NCBI GenBank assembly: GCA_964453525.1
Contig: CAYVOV010000003.1
Coordinates: forward strand, 140,552 to 204,551
Length of the DNA: 64,000 nt
Reading direction: 5' to 3'
DNA from: CAYVOV01 sp964453525
Lineage (GTDB): Bacteria > Chloroflexota > Dehalococcoidia > Dehalococcoidales > UBA2162
The notes below the pieces were generated by a model, which was not told the DNA's origin, searched no databases, and worked only from the letters and a program-made list of their open reading frames with translations. Positions 49,353-58,568 of the stretch are shown here, piece by piece. Numbering within the stretch: position 1 is the stretch's first letter; each line of letters opens with the position of its first letter. A program made the translations under genes and the position numbers.

Positions 49353-49946
49353 GTGACAGAACTTGATAGTAAAGAAGAAATAAGACAATGGTGGAGAATC
49401 TACTTACTTGAGTATGAACTAGCTAAGTATTACCATTATCCTTATCTACTTTACAGTGGTTCCACCCAACGCAATCCATTACTAGACCAATTATTACCTT
49501 CTTTACTCGTTATTAGAGTTGTTTCAATACTAAACGGCGTTCTAGAATTTGAACTTGATTCAAGAGGTATTACCTTACCCCAAGGAAAATACAAAGACAA
49601 TCTTAAAGGGCGTATAGAGATCTTAGGTGATACCGGAGTTATATCTGATGCCTATGTTTTACACCGTCTTCGTGTTCGAAGAAATGAATTAGCCCACGAT
49701 TTGTCCAAACCTGCTACTTGGGAAGAGTTGTCTGAAACTGTTAACGTTGTTGAAGCTACTCTACAAGAACTGGGCTATGTCGGATCTCGCCCAAAACTAG
49801 AATATTTTGGAGAAAGAAGTGCTTTGTCAGATTCTCCTGATCCAAATATTCGATGGACCAGAGAATTTAAAGTAGGAATAAAGGAAAATGATAAGATAGC
49901 ACTTGAGTGGTCTTGGACTCAAAATTTTCTTAAAGATAATACTTAG
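49353..49946 (+). CDS. HEPN-like protein
   Basis: 197 residues, AT-rich codons unlike flanking genes. Start is GTG at 49353. The chain is mostly helical. RVRRNELAHDLSKP holds R110-x4-H115, the RX4-6H signature of HEPN nucleases and their relatives. The preceding helix LPSLLVIRVVSILNGVLEFEL and a later helix (125-140) complete the usual fold. The last 45 residues are acidic and aromatic, perhaps a binding tail. HEPN proteins are frequent in toxin and anti-phage loci; no partner (MNT) gene is next to it, so a lone toxin or sensor is a guess. Confidence 0.72.
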   Translation: MTELDSKEEIRQWWRIYLLEYELAKYYHYPYLLYSGSTQRNPLLDQLLPSLLVIRVVSILNGVLEFELDSRGITLPQGKYKDNLKGRIEILGDTGVISDAYVLHRLRVRRNELAHDLSKPATWEELSETVNVVEATLQELGYVGSRPKLEYFGERSALSDSPDPNIRWTREFKVGIKENDKIALEWSWTQNFLKDNT

Positions 49947-50098
49947 ATATTCAACATTCTTGAGACTGTTAATGATTTTACATAGGAAAAAATCTCTTGT
50001 ATACATTAATAAGAGATGTCACACACCGTGTCTGATGTGGCGTAGTATTCTGAAGTAGATATTACATTTACTGTCCCTGACTGGTTAAAAAACCTTTT

Positions 50099-51667
50099 CT
50101 AGAGTTTAAAACTCTCTTTCTGGCCGGCGTATTTTTCTCTGAGTTTTGGTTTTTCTATCTTGCCGGTGGGGCTGCGGGGTACCTTATCGAAGAACAGGCG
50201 GCGCGGGCGTTTATAGCGGGGCAAATTCTGCTCGCAGAACTTATTTACCTCTGCTTCGGTCAGGGTCGTGCCGGGAGCGGGGTCGATTACGGCGGCGGCT
50301 ACCTCGCCGAGTCTCTCGTCCGGAATGCCGATTACTCCCACGTCGTAAACACCGGGAAGGCCGCGCAGCACCTCCTCAACCTCCACCGGGTAAATATTCT
50401 CGCCGCCGGTGATAACCACATCCTTTTTTCTATCGACAAGGTAGATGAATCCCTCTTCATCCGTCTTCGCCATATCGCCGGTGTACAGCCAGCCGTCTTT
50501 TATTGTTTCCGCCGTCTTTTCCGGGTTTTTATAGTACTCCTTCATTACTCCGGGGCCTTTCACGATAAGCTCGCCGACCTCTCCCTGAGCAACGTCTTCT
50601 CCAGTTTCGCTGACGATTCGGGTTTCCCAGCCATATCCCGCTTTGCCGATGGCTCCCACCTTGTGCTCGTTCTCAATACCTAGGTGGACGCAGCCCGGTC
50701 CGGTGGACTCACTCAAGCCGTAGGTTGTGTCATACTGCATATCCGGGAAATATTCCTTCCAGCGCCTGACCACGCTGGGGGGAATCGGCTGGGCACCCAT
50801 GTGCAGTAAACGCCAGCAGCTAAGGTCGTAGTCCCCTATCTTCAGTTCTCCCCTATCCAGCGCTCCTAGTATGTCCTGTGCCCAGGGCACCAGCATAAAT
50901 ACCGAAGTCCCTCTCTCATTGTGGACGGTGTCGAAGACATTCTTCGGGCTCATCTCGGTCAGTATCGTCGCCCGGCTGCCCACAATCAGGCTGCCGTACC
51001 AGTGCATCTTGGTGCCGGCGTGGTAGAGCGGGGGGATGAGGATAAAGTTGTCTTCCCGGGTCAGGTAATGGCCGTGGTTTTCAGTTATCGCCGCAGACTC
51101 CATATTCCGGTGGGTGAGGAGTATCGGCTTCGGCGCTCCGGTAGTGCCGGAGGTAAAGTAAAGTCCGCAGGCATCTTCGTCGTGTATCGGGACTGCCGGT
51201 GGTTCGGCGGATGATTTTTCAATTAAATCTTCGATGTTTTCCATACCTGCCGGCACATTCTGCCCGGCGAAGATGTAGTCCTTCACCGTATCCAGCTTTG
51301 ACTTGCTGGCGGCAACTCTTTCTGTGAACTCCTCACCGAGGACAATTGCCTTCGCTTCGGCAATGGCGGCGCAGTATTCAAGGTCTTTATTTGTGAACCT
51401 GAAATTGAGCGGTACCGCCCAGGCTCCGGTCCTGATAATGCCGAAATATGCCTCAAGCCAGGTAATCGAGTTCATCATCCAGTGAAGGACCTTATCGCCT
51501 TTCCTGATGCCCCTGGCGATAAGGGCATTGGCTATCCGGTTAGCCCGGTCATCGAATTCCTTCCAGGATATCTCTTTTCTTACGCCCTCGCCGGGTCTAA
51601 GTTCGGTCAGCGCGGTATCATCGGGATAGAGTCTGGCATTTTGAGCCAGCATTTCCGCCACGTTCAT
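50099..51667 (-). CDS. AMP-forming acyl-CoA synthetase
   Basis: ANL-superfamily ligase, 522 residues, activating a carboxylic acid to its CoA thioester. ATP loop FTSGTTGAPKP near 171-181; TTYGLSEST near 315 (adenine motif); then YTGDMAKTDEEGFIYLVDRKKD near 390-411 with the hinge Asp, and PTGKIEKPKL near 505-514 with catalytic Lys. It is the last gene of the ior-aor operon, so the acid is probably the one made by the aldehyde oxidoreductase (arylacetate or a branched acid). GAAGG-like RBS. Longer-chain specificity is not excluded. Confidence 0.93.
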   Translation of the reverse strand: MNVAEMLAQNARLYPDDTALTELRPGEGVRKEISWKEFDDRANRIANALIARGIRKGDKVLHWMMNSITWLEAYFGIIRTGAWAVPLNFRFTNKDLEYCAAIAEAKAIVLGEEFTERVAASKSKLDTVKDYIFAGQNVPAGMENIEDLIEKSSAEPPAVPIHDEDACGLYFTSGTTGAPKPILLTHRNMESAAITENHGHYLTREDNFILIPPLYHAGTKMHWYGSLIVGSRATILTEMSPKNVFDTVHNERGTSVFMLVPWAQDILGALDRGELKIGDYDLSCWRLLHMGAQPIPPSVVRRWKEYFPDMQYDTTYGLSESTGPGCVHLGIENEHKVGAIGKAGYGWETRIVSETGEDVAQGEVGELIVKGPGVMKEYYKNPEKTAETIKDGWLYTGDMAKTDEEGFIYLVDRKKDVVITGGENIYPVEVEEVLRGLPGVYDVGVIGIPDERLGEVAAAVIDPAPGTTLTEAEVNKFCEQNLPRYKRPRRLFFDKVPRSPTGKIEKPKLREKYAGQKESFKL

Positions 51668-51716
51668 TGTCTTGCTTCTAATCCTTCCTTAAAACAGAGG
51701 CGATACTTTCAGGGTA

Positions 51717-52187
51717 TCACGACTCCGCCAGTTTCCTGGCAGCCTTATCTCTTGAACTCCGGGCTGTTACTTCGAGTGTTGCTATCTTGAGCGCCTGCTT
51801 TGGACACCACTCGATGCACTTCGGCTGAGAGCGCTCTTCGCAGAGGTCGCAGAGAACCACCGACTTCACCGGGTGGTTTGGAACTATGGCGCCGAAGTCG
51901 CAAGCTTCAATGCACCAGCCGCATCCAGTACAGCGGAGCTTATCAATGCGAATCACGTTGTTTGCCTCATCCATGGTCAGGGCTTCACGGGGACAGGCTT
52001 CAATACAGGGGGTATCCTCGCAGAAACGGCAGGCTATGCTCATTGCTGTCTTCTCATTGACCACCGCCAGGTGAATACGTGACAGTTCTGGCTGGAATAT
52101 TCCTTCTTTTTCCGCCGAGCAAACCATCTCACAGATACCGCAGCCCGTACAGAGTTCCGGGTCACAGGTTATATACTTGCGTTCCAT
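51717..52187 (-). CDS. Four-cluster ferredoxin (HycB/DMSO-reductase-B type)
   Basis: 156 residues with four [4Fe-4S] binding patterns: CTGCGICEMVC (about 13-23), CRFCEDTPCIEACP (about 53-66), CTGCGWCIEACD (about 86-97), and CDLCEERSQPKCIEWCP (about 112-128). This is the electron-transfer subunit type found beside tungsten aldehyde oxidoreductases. Its start overlaps the aldehyde oxidoreductase 3' end by 26 bp and it is followed by the acyl-CoA ligase. It should carry electrons from the aldehyde oxidoreductase to a soluble acceptor; no membrane helix is present. Confidence 0.93.
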   Translation of the reverse strand: MERKYITCDPELCTGCGICEMVCSAEKEGIFQPELSRIHLAVVNEKTAMSIACRFCEDTPCIEACPREALTMDEANNVIRIDKLRCTGCGWCIEACDFGAIVPNHPVKSVVLCDLCEERSQPKCIEWCPKQALKIATLEVTARSSRDKAARKLAES

Positions 52188-54033
52188 ATTTTAATCCTTT
52201 CGCCGGGGCAATCGAATCATTCAGTTCCAGTGCCCGCAGTTTTTCCTGAGGAATGAGTCCTTCAACTGTCCAGCCCCGGGCTCTATAGTAATCGTCAATC
52301 ATAATACTGAGTTCTTCCCGCATTACAACCGTGCCTTTGCCCTCGCCGGATGTCAGCGGGTCGGTAAAAAGGCGGGGCGGCAGCCAGTCGTCATCCTTTT
52401 TCCATCCTTCCCGGATATTGAAGGCTTTCTTGATATTGTTTATCCGCTCCCCGGCGGCCGCAAGCTCTGAAGCAGTCAATTCAAGTCCCGTAACCTGTGA
52501 GTAAAGATAAGATGCCTCTTGATAAAAATCACCGAAGCACCGGCGGATAAACTTGCAGACAATCAGGGAGTCCAGCACGGCAGCAAAGTCCTCCCGTTCT
52601 TTCACCATCACGCCTCTTCCCTGTCCGCCTTTAAACCTGTCCGCCTCGACTGACATGTCCACCTCATAGGCGGGAGCGCGGTTGTGACAGGCGCCTCTGA
52701 GGCCGATGGCGTAGGCCAGTGCCATTGTCTTCATTGCTCTCGGGTCATAGCCGGGGAACTCAAGGCCCTTGGAGTGCATTGCCCACCGCTCCGAGTCCTG
52801 TTTGAGCTTCTGTGAAGCCAGCCTAGCTCCCTCGGCAAGCAGGTCTCCGATTCCACTGCGGTTGCCGATTTTTCCTATAACCTCGACAAGCGCCTCATGA
52901 TTGCCGAAGGTGAGTTCGAGCCCTTCTGTGTCCTCTTTTGTCAACAGCCCTTTCTCGAAGCATTCCATAGCCCAGGCAATGCAGCCGCCGGTGCTGATGG
53001 TATCCACGCCGTAGCGGTCGCAAAGCTCCGCTGCCTTCAGTATACCCGGTACGCTATCCACGCCGCAGAGAGGTCCCAGAGCGTAGAGGGACTCATAGTC
53101 AATCTCCCACTGCGCTCCTTTATATTCCCCGTCCGCCGCGGTGTAGATGTGACCGCAGGCAACCGGACAGGAGGCGCAGGACATTACTTTGGTGAGATGA
53201 TGTTCGGCAAGGGTCTCTCCGCTTATATTTTCCGCTTTATCGAAGCTCGACTGCTGAAAATTGCGTGTCGGCATGGCGGACAGGGCATTCAGCATTAATA
53301 TGTTGCCCGGTGTACCAAGAGTCCGGTATTTCTCTGTTGCCTGTCCCTGGGTTTTCTGAATCAAATCGAAGCTTATTTTCTCGACTTCCTCCAAGTTCTT
53401 TACCTGGACCGGCAGTGTGCCGCGCAGGGCGATTGCTTTGAGCTTCTTCGAGCCCATCACCGCTCCGGTGCCGGTTCTTCCCGCCTGCCGGTTGATATCA
53501 TTGGTTATGCAGGCGTACCTCACCAGGTTCTCCCCGGCGGGACCGATTGAGGCGACTCTCACCCGGCTGTCACCTATCTCACTGCGGATGAGGTTCTCGG
53601 TCTCCGGGCTTCCTTTTCCCCAGAGGTGTTCCGCCTTCTTGAAGTGGACAATCTCATTGTCTATGAAAAGGTATATTGGCGATGATGCCGCTCCCGTCAC
53701 AACCAGCACATCGAATCCGGTCCTTTTCAGCGCCAGAGACCAGTAACTTGAAGAAATGGAATCGCCAATCAGGCCGGTGAGCGGCGACTTGGTAGCTACG
53801 GCGTGCTTGCTCGAGGCCGGTATGACGGTACCACCCAGGCTGCTGGTAGCGAAAACAAGCGGATTCTCCGGGTAAAACGCATCGATTCCGGCCGGTAAAT
53901 ACTCATAGAGCAGTCGAGCTGCCAGCCCGACTCCTCCGAGGTAGCCTTTTAACAGCGATTCGCTGAGTTCCTCGACCCTGGTTTCCTGAGTAGCCAGGTC
54001 GATTATCAGGATTTTCCCGTGGTATGAATACAA
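52162..54033 (-). CDS. aor: Aldehyde:ferredoxin oxidoreductase (tungsten/molybdenum pterin)
   Basis: 623 residues, AOR family. Pterin-binding N-domain: LGGVGLAARLLYEY near 33, TSSLGGTVIPASSKH near 65-80, KSPLTGLIGDSISSSYW. Then GRTGTGAVMGSKKLKA near 185-200, the cluster cysteines CASCPVACGH (about 287-296) with the fourth Cys in LIVCKFIRR. The start is TTG at 54033 with AAGGAGG five bases ahead. Fourth position of an operon after iorA/iorB. It oxidises aldehydes to acids with ferredoxin as acceptor; the aryl-aldehyde from indolepyruvate-type 2-keto acid decarboxylation is a natural substrate here. Confidence 0.94.
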   Translation of the reverse strand: MYSYHGKILIIDLATQETRVEELSESLLKGYLGGVGLAARLLYEYLPAGIDAFYPENPLVFATSSLGGTVIPASSKHAVATKSPLTGLIGDSISSSYWSLALKRTGFDVLVVTGAASSPIYLFIDNEIVHFKKAEHLWGKGSPETENLIRSEIGDSRVRVASIGPAGENLVRYACITNDINRQAGRTGTGAVMGSKKLKAIALRGTLPVQVKNLEEVEKISFDLIQKTQGQATEKYRTLGTPGNILMLNALSAMPTRNFQQSSFDKAENISGETLAEHHLTKVMSCASCPVACGHIYTAADGEYKGAQWEIDYESLYALGPLCGVDSVPGILKAAELCDRYGVDTISTGGCIAWAMECFEKGLLTKEDTEGLELTFGNHEALVEVIGKIGNRSGIGDLLAEGARLASQKLKQDSERWAMHSKGLEFPGYDPRAMKTMALAYAIGLRGACHNRAPAYEVDMSVEADRFKGGQGRGVMVKEREDFAAVLDSLIVCKFIRRCFGDFYQEASYLYSQVTGLELTASELAAAGERINNIKKAFNIREGWKKDDDWLPPRLFTDPLTSGEGKGTVVMREELSIMIDDYYRARGWTVEGLIPQEKLRALELNDSIAPAKGLKYGTQVYNL

Positions 54034-54087
54034 ATCAGCCTCCTTGCCAGATGAGCACCTGCAGAATCTGTTACGCTAGGTTAGTGA

Positions 54088-54702
54088 TTATTTCCTCGTT
54101 CCTTTCGCTTTTCTCATTGATACTGTCACGGTGGCTCCGCGATTGAACGCTTCGAGACTGGACTCAACGAATCCTGGCGGCACCCGGTGCCGGATATCTT
54201 CTGTCCAGGCTTCCGGTTCAAGTTCAAGAAATACCGATAAAGAGCCCAGCATCACCATGTTCAGTGCTCGCGGATTACCCACTTCAAGGCAAATACCTGT
54301 TGCCGGGATTGAGTATATCTCATCCGTGTAGGCACTGAGGATTTCTATTATTTCCTCCCGGTCCGGATACGGTATGGTGCCGCCGATTACCGAGGCGGGG
54401 ATGAGAGTGGCGTCAGCCAACAGGACTACTCCGCCCGGCTTCAGGTAAGCTGCCCAGCGTGCTGCCTCAAGCTGTTCGAATCCCAGCAGGAAATGGGCAT
54501 CTCCCTTCTTTATCATCGGAGAAAATATGCGCTGCCCCCAGCGCACATGACTCACCACGCTCCCGCCGCGCTGTGCCATACCAATTGAATCAGACTTCTT
54601 AACGTCGTACCCATTGTTCATGCCGATTTCACCCATTGCGTCACTGGCAAGAATTACTCCCTGACCGCCGACACCTGCCATCAGTATGTTGAAGTCCTTC
54701 AT
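54088..54702 (-). CDS. iorB: Indolepyruvate:ferredoxin oxidoreductase beta subunit
   Basis: 204 residues, gamma-type (POR_N-related) subunit. Blocks: NILMAGVGGQGVILASD near 4-20, SDSIGMAQRGGSVVSHVRWG near 38-57, and GALNMVMLGSLSVFLELEPE-like segment near 145-160. Overlaps iorA by 4 bp (ATGA), so translation is coupled. Together with IorA it converts aromatic 2-keto acids plus CoA to aryl-acetyl-CoA and reduces ferredoxin. 54 bp separate it from the aldehyde oxidoreductase gene. Confidence 0.93.
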   Translation of the reverse strand: MKDFNILMAGVGGQGVILASDAMGEIGMNNGYDVKKSDSIGMAQRGGSVVSHVRWGQRIFSPMIKKGDAHFLLGFEQLEAARWAAYLKPGGVVLLADATLIPASVIGGTIPYPDREEIIEILSAYTDEIYSIPATGICLEVGNPRALNMVMLGSLSVFLELEPEAWTEDIRHRVPPGFVESSLEAFNRGATVTVSMRKAKGTRK

Positions 54703-56531
54703 GCTTTGCCCTCCGCAATAGCCTCATGAGGGCAGACCTGAAGGCAGATGTTGCATCCGGCACCAACGCACTGACCAGCATCTATAAAGGCTTTATCATC
54801 CGCCAGGGATATGGCGGGGCAGCCGATACGCAGACAAGCATAGCAGCTATCACATTTCTCGGCATCTACCACGAGCGGCGTCCCCGAAGACCTTACATTC
54901 AGGGGGCAATCGCCCCTTGCTATTATTACCGAAGGCTTATCCGTCTCCAGGCAGCGCCTGATTGCCGACTCAATAGCCGCCATGTCGAAAGCACTTACAA
55001 CCGTGACGTCTTTAACGCCGGTTCCTTTCACAAGTTCCTCGATTTTCACTCTGTTGGTTTGAGTCCCTCTCGCCGAGATACCTGAGCCGGGATGACCCTG
55101 GTGACCGGTCATTCCTGTCGTCTCATTATCAAGGATGATAACGGTGGTTTTCCCTTTATTGTAGACCACATCGATCAGTCCCGTTACTCCGGCGTGTATA
55201 AACGTGGAGTCACCAATCAGGGCGACGATTTTATTCGGCACCCCGGCTTTTTCCAGTCCCAGCGCCTGCCCGATGCTGCCGCCCATGCTGGTGGTGGTAT
55301 CAAAAGCGAGGAGAGGGGCGTACACACCCAGATTATAGCAGCCGATATCCCCGGTAACTATGATGCCGCTTTTCTTCAACTGCCCCGGGACTTCTCTTTC
55401 CTGCGGCAGTTCTCCGGTGAGCAGGGGACTGTAATAGCCGAGTTTCCTTAAGACGAATTCGGTAGCGGTATGCGGACAGCCGGCACAGAGTAAAGGGGGG
55501 CGCTCCGGTAATTCCGGCTGCGGTGCTTCTGGTCTGGTTGAGGACTTCCGGGGAGCCGGCAGAATACCTGTCCGTACTGCACCGGCCTCGACTATCTCCG
55601 GATTAAGCTCACCGTATACGGGAATAAACTCCTTGCCGATGACAGGAATACCGAGCAGCCGTACCGCGTCTTCAAGGAAAGGGTCCAGCTCTTCAATGAC
55701 AATCAGTCTTTCTACTTCCCCGGCGAACCGGCGGATAAGATTTGCCGGAACGGGGTAGGTAGTTACCACCTTGAGGTGAGAAGCATCCTTGAAGACCTCT
55801 CTGGCGTATTGGTAGGCTACGCCGCTGGAGATAACACCGAGCTTGCGGTCGGCAATTACCATTTCGTTCAGAGGAAAGTCCTCCACCCAGGCGCTAAGCT
55901 TGACTATGCGTTCCTCCATAATCGGGCGTCTGAGTCGGGAGTAGGTTGGCGTCATCACGTACTTGGCGGCGGAGCGGTTGAATACCGGCTGCTTTTCACC
56001 GGATTTCCGTTCCCCATCTACCTCCACGACTGTTTTGCAGTGGGATATGCGGGTTGTTGAGCGGAAAAGCACCGGAGTATCGAATTCCTCGCTGATATCG
56101 AAAGCCCGTTTCATAAGTTCATAGGCTTCCTGGCTGTCGGTGGGTTCGAGCATCGGGACCCTGGCGAATTTAGCGAAAGTGCGGTTGTCCTGTTCACCCT
56201 GCGAACTGTGCATTCCGGGGTCATCGCAGGAGACAACTACCAGTCCGCCGGCGATGCCCGTCATTGCCACGGCCATAAAAGCGTCACTGGCGACATTCAG
56301 CCCCACATGCTTCATTGATGCCATGGCACGAATTCCGCCGTAGGCGGCCCCCATCGCCACGTCCAGTGCTACTTTTTCGTTTGTCGACCACTCGACGTAC
56401 AGCCCCTCCATGAGGGCGAGGTTCTCCATTATCTCACTGCTGGGGGTCCCGGGATAAGATGTGGCAACGCCAACACCGGCGTGGTATGCGCCCAGTGCTA
56501 TCGCTTCATTGCCTGATAATAACTGCTTCAA
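54699..56531 (-). CDS. iorA: Indolepyruvate:ferredoxin oxidoreductase alpha subunit
   Basis: 610 residues, ThDP-dependent. N-terminal GNEAIALGAYHAGVGVATSY then PGTPSSEIMEN near 7-35; ThDP region in TGDIGCYNLGVYAPLLAFDT near 395, and IGDSTFIHAGVTGLIDVVYN near 435; NNE.TGMTGHQGHP near 465. The C-terminal two-cluster ferredoxin has CDSCYACLRIGCP and CVGAGCNICLQVCP (about 560-605). The start is TTG with GAGGAG eleven bases ahead. First gene of the operon iorA-iorB-aor-ferredoxin-ligase. It oxidatively decarboxylates aryl-pyruvates. Confidence 0.94.
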   Translation of the reverse strand: MKQLLSGNEAIALGAYHAGVGVATSYPGTPSSEIMENLALMEGLYVEWSTNEKVALDVAMGAAYGGIRAMASMKHVGLNVASDAFMAVAMTGIAGGLVVVSCDDPGMHSSQGEQDNRTFAKFARVPMLEPTDSQEAYELMKRAFDISEEFDTPVLFRSTTRISHCKTVVEVDGERKSGEKQPVFNRSAAKYVMTPTYSRLRRPIMEERIVKLSAWVEDFPLNEMVIADRKLGVISSGVAYQYAREVFKDASHLKVVTTYPVPANLIRRFAGEVERLIVIEELDPFLEDAVRLLGIPVIGKEFIPVYGELNPEIVEAGAVRTGILPAPRKSSTRPEAPQPELPERPPLLCAGCPHTATEFVLRKLGYYSPLLTGELPQEREVPGQLKKSGIIVTGDIGCYNLGVYAPLLAFDTTTSMGGSIGQALGLEKAGVPNKIVALIGDSTFIHAGVTGLIDVVYNKGKTTVIILDNETTGMTGHQGHPGSGISARGTQTNRVKIEELVKGTGVKDVTVVSAFDMAAIESAIRRCLETDKPSVIIARGDCPLNVRSSGTPLVVDAEKCDSCYACLRIGCPAISLADDKAFIDAGQCVGAGCNICLQVCPHEAIAEGKA

Positions 56532-56680
56532 GTTATGCTGTACTCCTCATGTTGTCCGGTGGGGAACTGTGCTGTTTCAGTAGTTTTTTAATAGATAAGC
56601 CCTGAAAAAATGTTACACTGTGAATTCGATTCAAGTCAACTCAACTGCCTGTTTCCACCTTTATGTGCAGTCTAGCTAAG

Positions 56681-56880
56681 GTACTGTTTATCTGGTTTGT
56701 GTTTTTTACCTCACCCCTGCCCCCTCTCCAGCCGGAACCATCGCAGATAAATGAAGTGCTCTCCTGGCTGGGAGAGAGATTGTTGACGGGGGTACTCCTC
56801 TTTAGTTTTCTCAAGGACAGAGGGCGGGAATAGATAAGACAAAAAAAGAGCGTTTCATTCAACAGAAACCAGGCAATACG
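56681..56880. repeat. Dispersed palindromic element, copy 3 (in gap 56532-57171)
   Basis: Left end GTACTGTTTATCTGGTTTGT then GTTTTTTACCTCACCCC; right end CATTCAACAGAAACCAGGCAATAC, whose reverse complement matches the left ends of the other copies. It also holds AAATGAAGTGCTCTCC and GGGCGGGAATAGATAAG (reverse of TATTCCCGCCC). The orientation is mixed, as in a rearranged or nested element. The gap has no gene. Confidence 0.7.
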
Positions 56881-56905
56881 ATTCTTCTCAATCTTAGTTG
56901 GAGAC

Positions 56906-57010
56906 CCTTCGACAGGCTCAGGGTGAGTGGGAATGAATGCCGCTCAGGGTGAGTGGGAATGAATGCCGCTCATGGTGAGCAGCTAGCCTGTCCTGAGCGA
57001 AGCCGAAGGG
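56906..57010. repeat. Tandem 26-bp repeat in a TTCGACAGGCTCAGG-type palindrome
   Basis: CTTCGACAGGCTCAGG at the left and TAGCCTGTCCTGAGCGAAGC at the right form a long imperfect inverted repeat. A 26-bp unit (GCTCAGGGTGAGTGGG then AATGAATGCC) is present twice perfectly (56916-56941, 56942-56967) and then partly. Relative at 45508-45575. Confidence 0.75.
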
Positions 57011-57171
57011 AACCATAGCGGCGAAAGAAATATAGATAATCATTGTTGCCTGTGCAACCATGATTAAGTAAAAGCGGCAATACAATCCGATTGACAAGAA
57101 GTGATTAGAGGCTTTATTATTTGGCACAATCGTTTTGAAAGCATTTTATAAAACAATAACGGGAGGTAACT

Positions 57172-58518
57172 GTGACAAGCACGGAAAAAGTAAAGAACTG
57201 GGCTGATTTATCCTGGGAAGAAAAACGCGAGGAAAGGTTCAAGCGGTGGCTTTCTCCGAAGAACGTTGAGTTCAATAGTCCGGAAGCAGAGAAGCTATAC
57301 AAGGAAAGAGTGACTAGGTTCATCAAGGCAATCAAGATGGAGGAACCGGACAGAGTTCCGGTGATGCTGCCCACCGGTACATTCCCGGCTTATTACGCAG
57401 GGGCGGACTTCCGGACGATTATGTATGACTATGACGTAATGCGTCAGGCCTGGATAAAGTTCATGGATGATTTCGGGGACATGGACACCTTCAGCGCCCC
57501 CGGCCTGATACCATCGGGGAAAATAGCGGAGGCTCTTGATTCAAGAGTCACTCTTTTACCCGGCATCGGACTCTCTGATGACGCAACCACCAACCAGACT
57601 GTCGAGGGGGAATATATGTACGCCGACGAGTACGACCGGCAGATGCTGGACCCTTCCGACTATTATGTAAGAGTACAATTGCCCCGCACCACCGGACTAT
57701 TCGAGTCCTTCAAGAATCTGCCGCCCCTGTACTCAATCCGGGGCGCAGCATGGGTCGGCATCATGACCGACCCCGCAATACGCAAGACCTTCCAGACCCT
57801 TATCGACCTGGTGGATGAACATGAGAAGCATCAGGCTGCCTACAACGAGCTTTCCGAACTGGTACTTTCCCGCGGGTACCCTTCTCTGCGTAGCGGCGGT
57901 CCCATGACCGGGGCACCCTTTGATTACTTTGCCGACCTGCTCCGTGGTACCCGGGGTATTATTATGGACATATACCGCCAGCCGGAAAAACTGCATGAGG
58001 CAATGGAGCACCGGTTGAACCTGCTGATTGAGACAGCAGTCAAGGACTTCCCGATGACAGCCTGCCCGGTTTGTATGATGCCCCTGCATAAGGGTGACGA
58101 TATGTTTATGTCTGACGAACAGTTCGAAACATTTTACTGGCCTTATCTGCGGAGGCTGTTCATGGTAATGATTGAAGAAGGACTGGTACCGATGCCATTT
58201 GCCGAAGGTATCTATACCAGCCGCCTGAAGTTGATTGCGGACACGCCAAAGAGCAGCGTCGTCTGGTACTTCGACCAGACAGATATGGCGGAGGCTAAAA
58301 GGATACTGGGTAATGTCTGCTGTATCGTCGGCAATGTACCCACGGCAATTGTAATGACAAGTCCGGTGGAGCTGGTAAAGGAAACCTGCCGCCAGCTCAT
58401 CGAGACATGTGCCCCCGGCGGTGGCTATATCCTTTCCGGCGGTGCCAGCATTAACACGGGAAATATTGAAAACCTGAAGGCAATGATGGAATCCGCCTAC
58501 GAGTACGGAGTCTATTAG
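57172..58518 (+). CDS. Uroporphyrinogen decarboxylase-family protein (corrinoid methyltransferase-like)
   Basis: 448 residues, UroD superfamily barrel; longer than HemE. Segments MEEPDRVPVMLPTG near 56-69, FDYFADLLRGTRGIIMD near 250-266, PMTACPVCMMPLHKGDD near 300-316 and MSDEQFETFYWPYLRRLF near 320-337, then PFAEGIYTSRLKLIADTPK. In anaerobes this family often contains corrinoid-dependent methyltransferases, and the CPVCMM / HKGDD block is of that style. Zinc and corrinoid binding were not shown. GTG start with GGGAGGT ahead. An aldo/keto reductase gene follows 50 bp downstream. Confidence 0.88.
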   Translation: MTSTEKVKNWADLSWEEKREERFKRWLSPKNVEFNSPEAEKLYKERVTRFIKAIKMEEPDRVPVMLPTGTFPAYYAGADFRTIMYDYDVMRQAWIKFMDDFGDMDTFSAPGLIPSGKIAEALDSRVTLLPGIGLSDDATTNQTVEGEYMYADEYDRQMLDPSDYYVRVQLPRTTGLFESFKNLPPLYSIRGAAWVGIMTDPAIRKTFQTLIDLVDEHEKHQAAYNELSELVLSRGYPSLRSGGPMTGAPFDYFADLLRGTRGIIMDIYRQPEKLHEAMEHRLNLLIETAVKDFPMTACPVCMMPLHKGDDMFMSDEQFETFYWPYLRRLFMVMIEEGLVPMPFAEGIYTSRLKLIADTPKSSVVWYFDQTDMAEAKRILGNVCCIVGNVPTAIVMTSPVELVKETCRQLIETCAPGGGYILSGGASINTGNIENLKAMMESAYEYGVY

Positions 58519-58568
58519 AAATACTCCGGTTCCAGGAAAATGACCGGAAGGGCTGAAGGAGGACTGAT

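Noticed and set aside
56916..56993. CRISPR array
   Set aside because: The repeats are directly adjacent without spacers and only two full copies exist. No cas gene is in the window.
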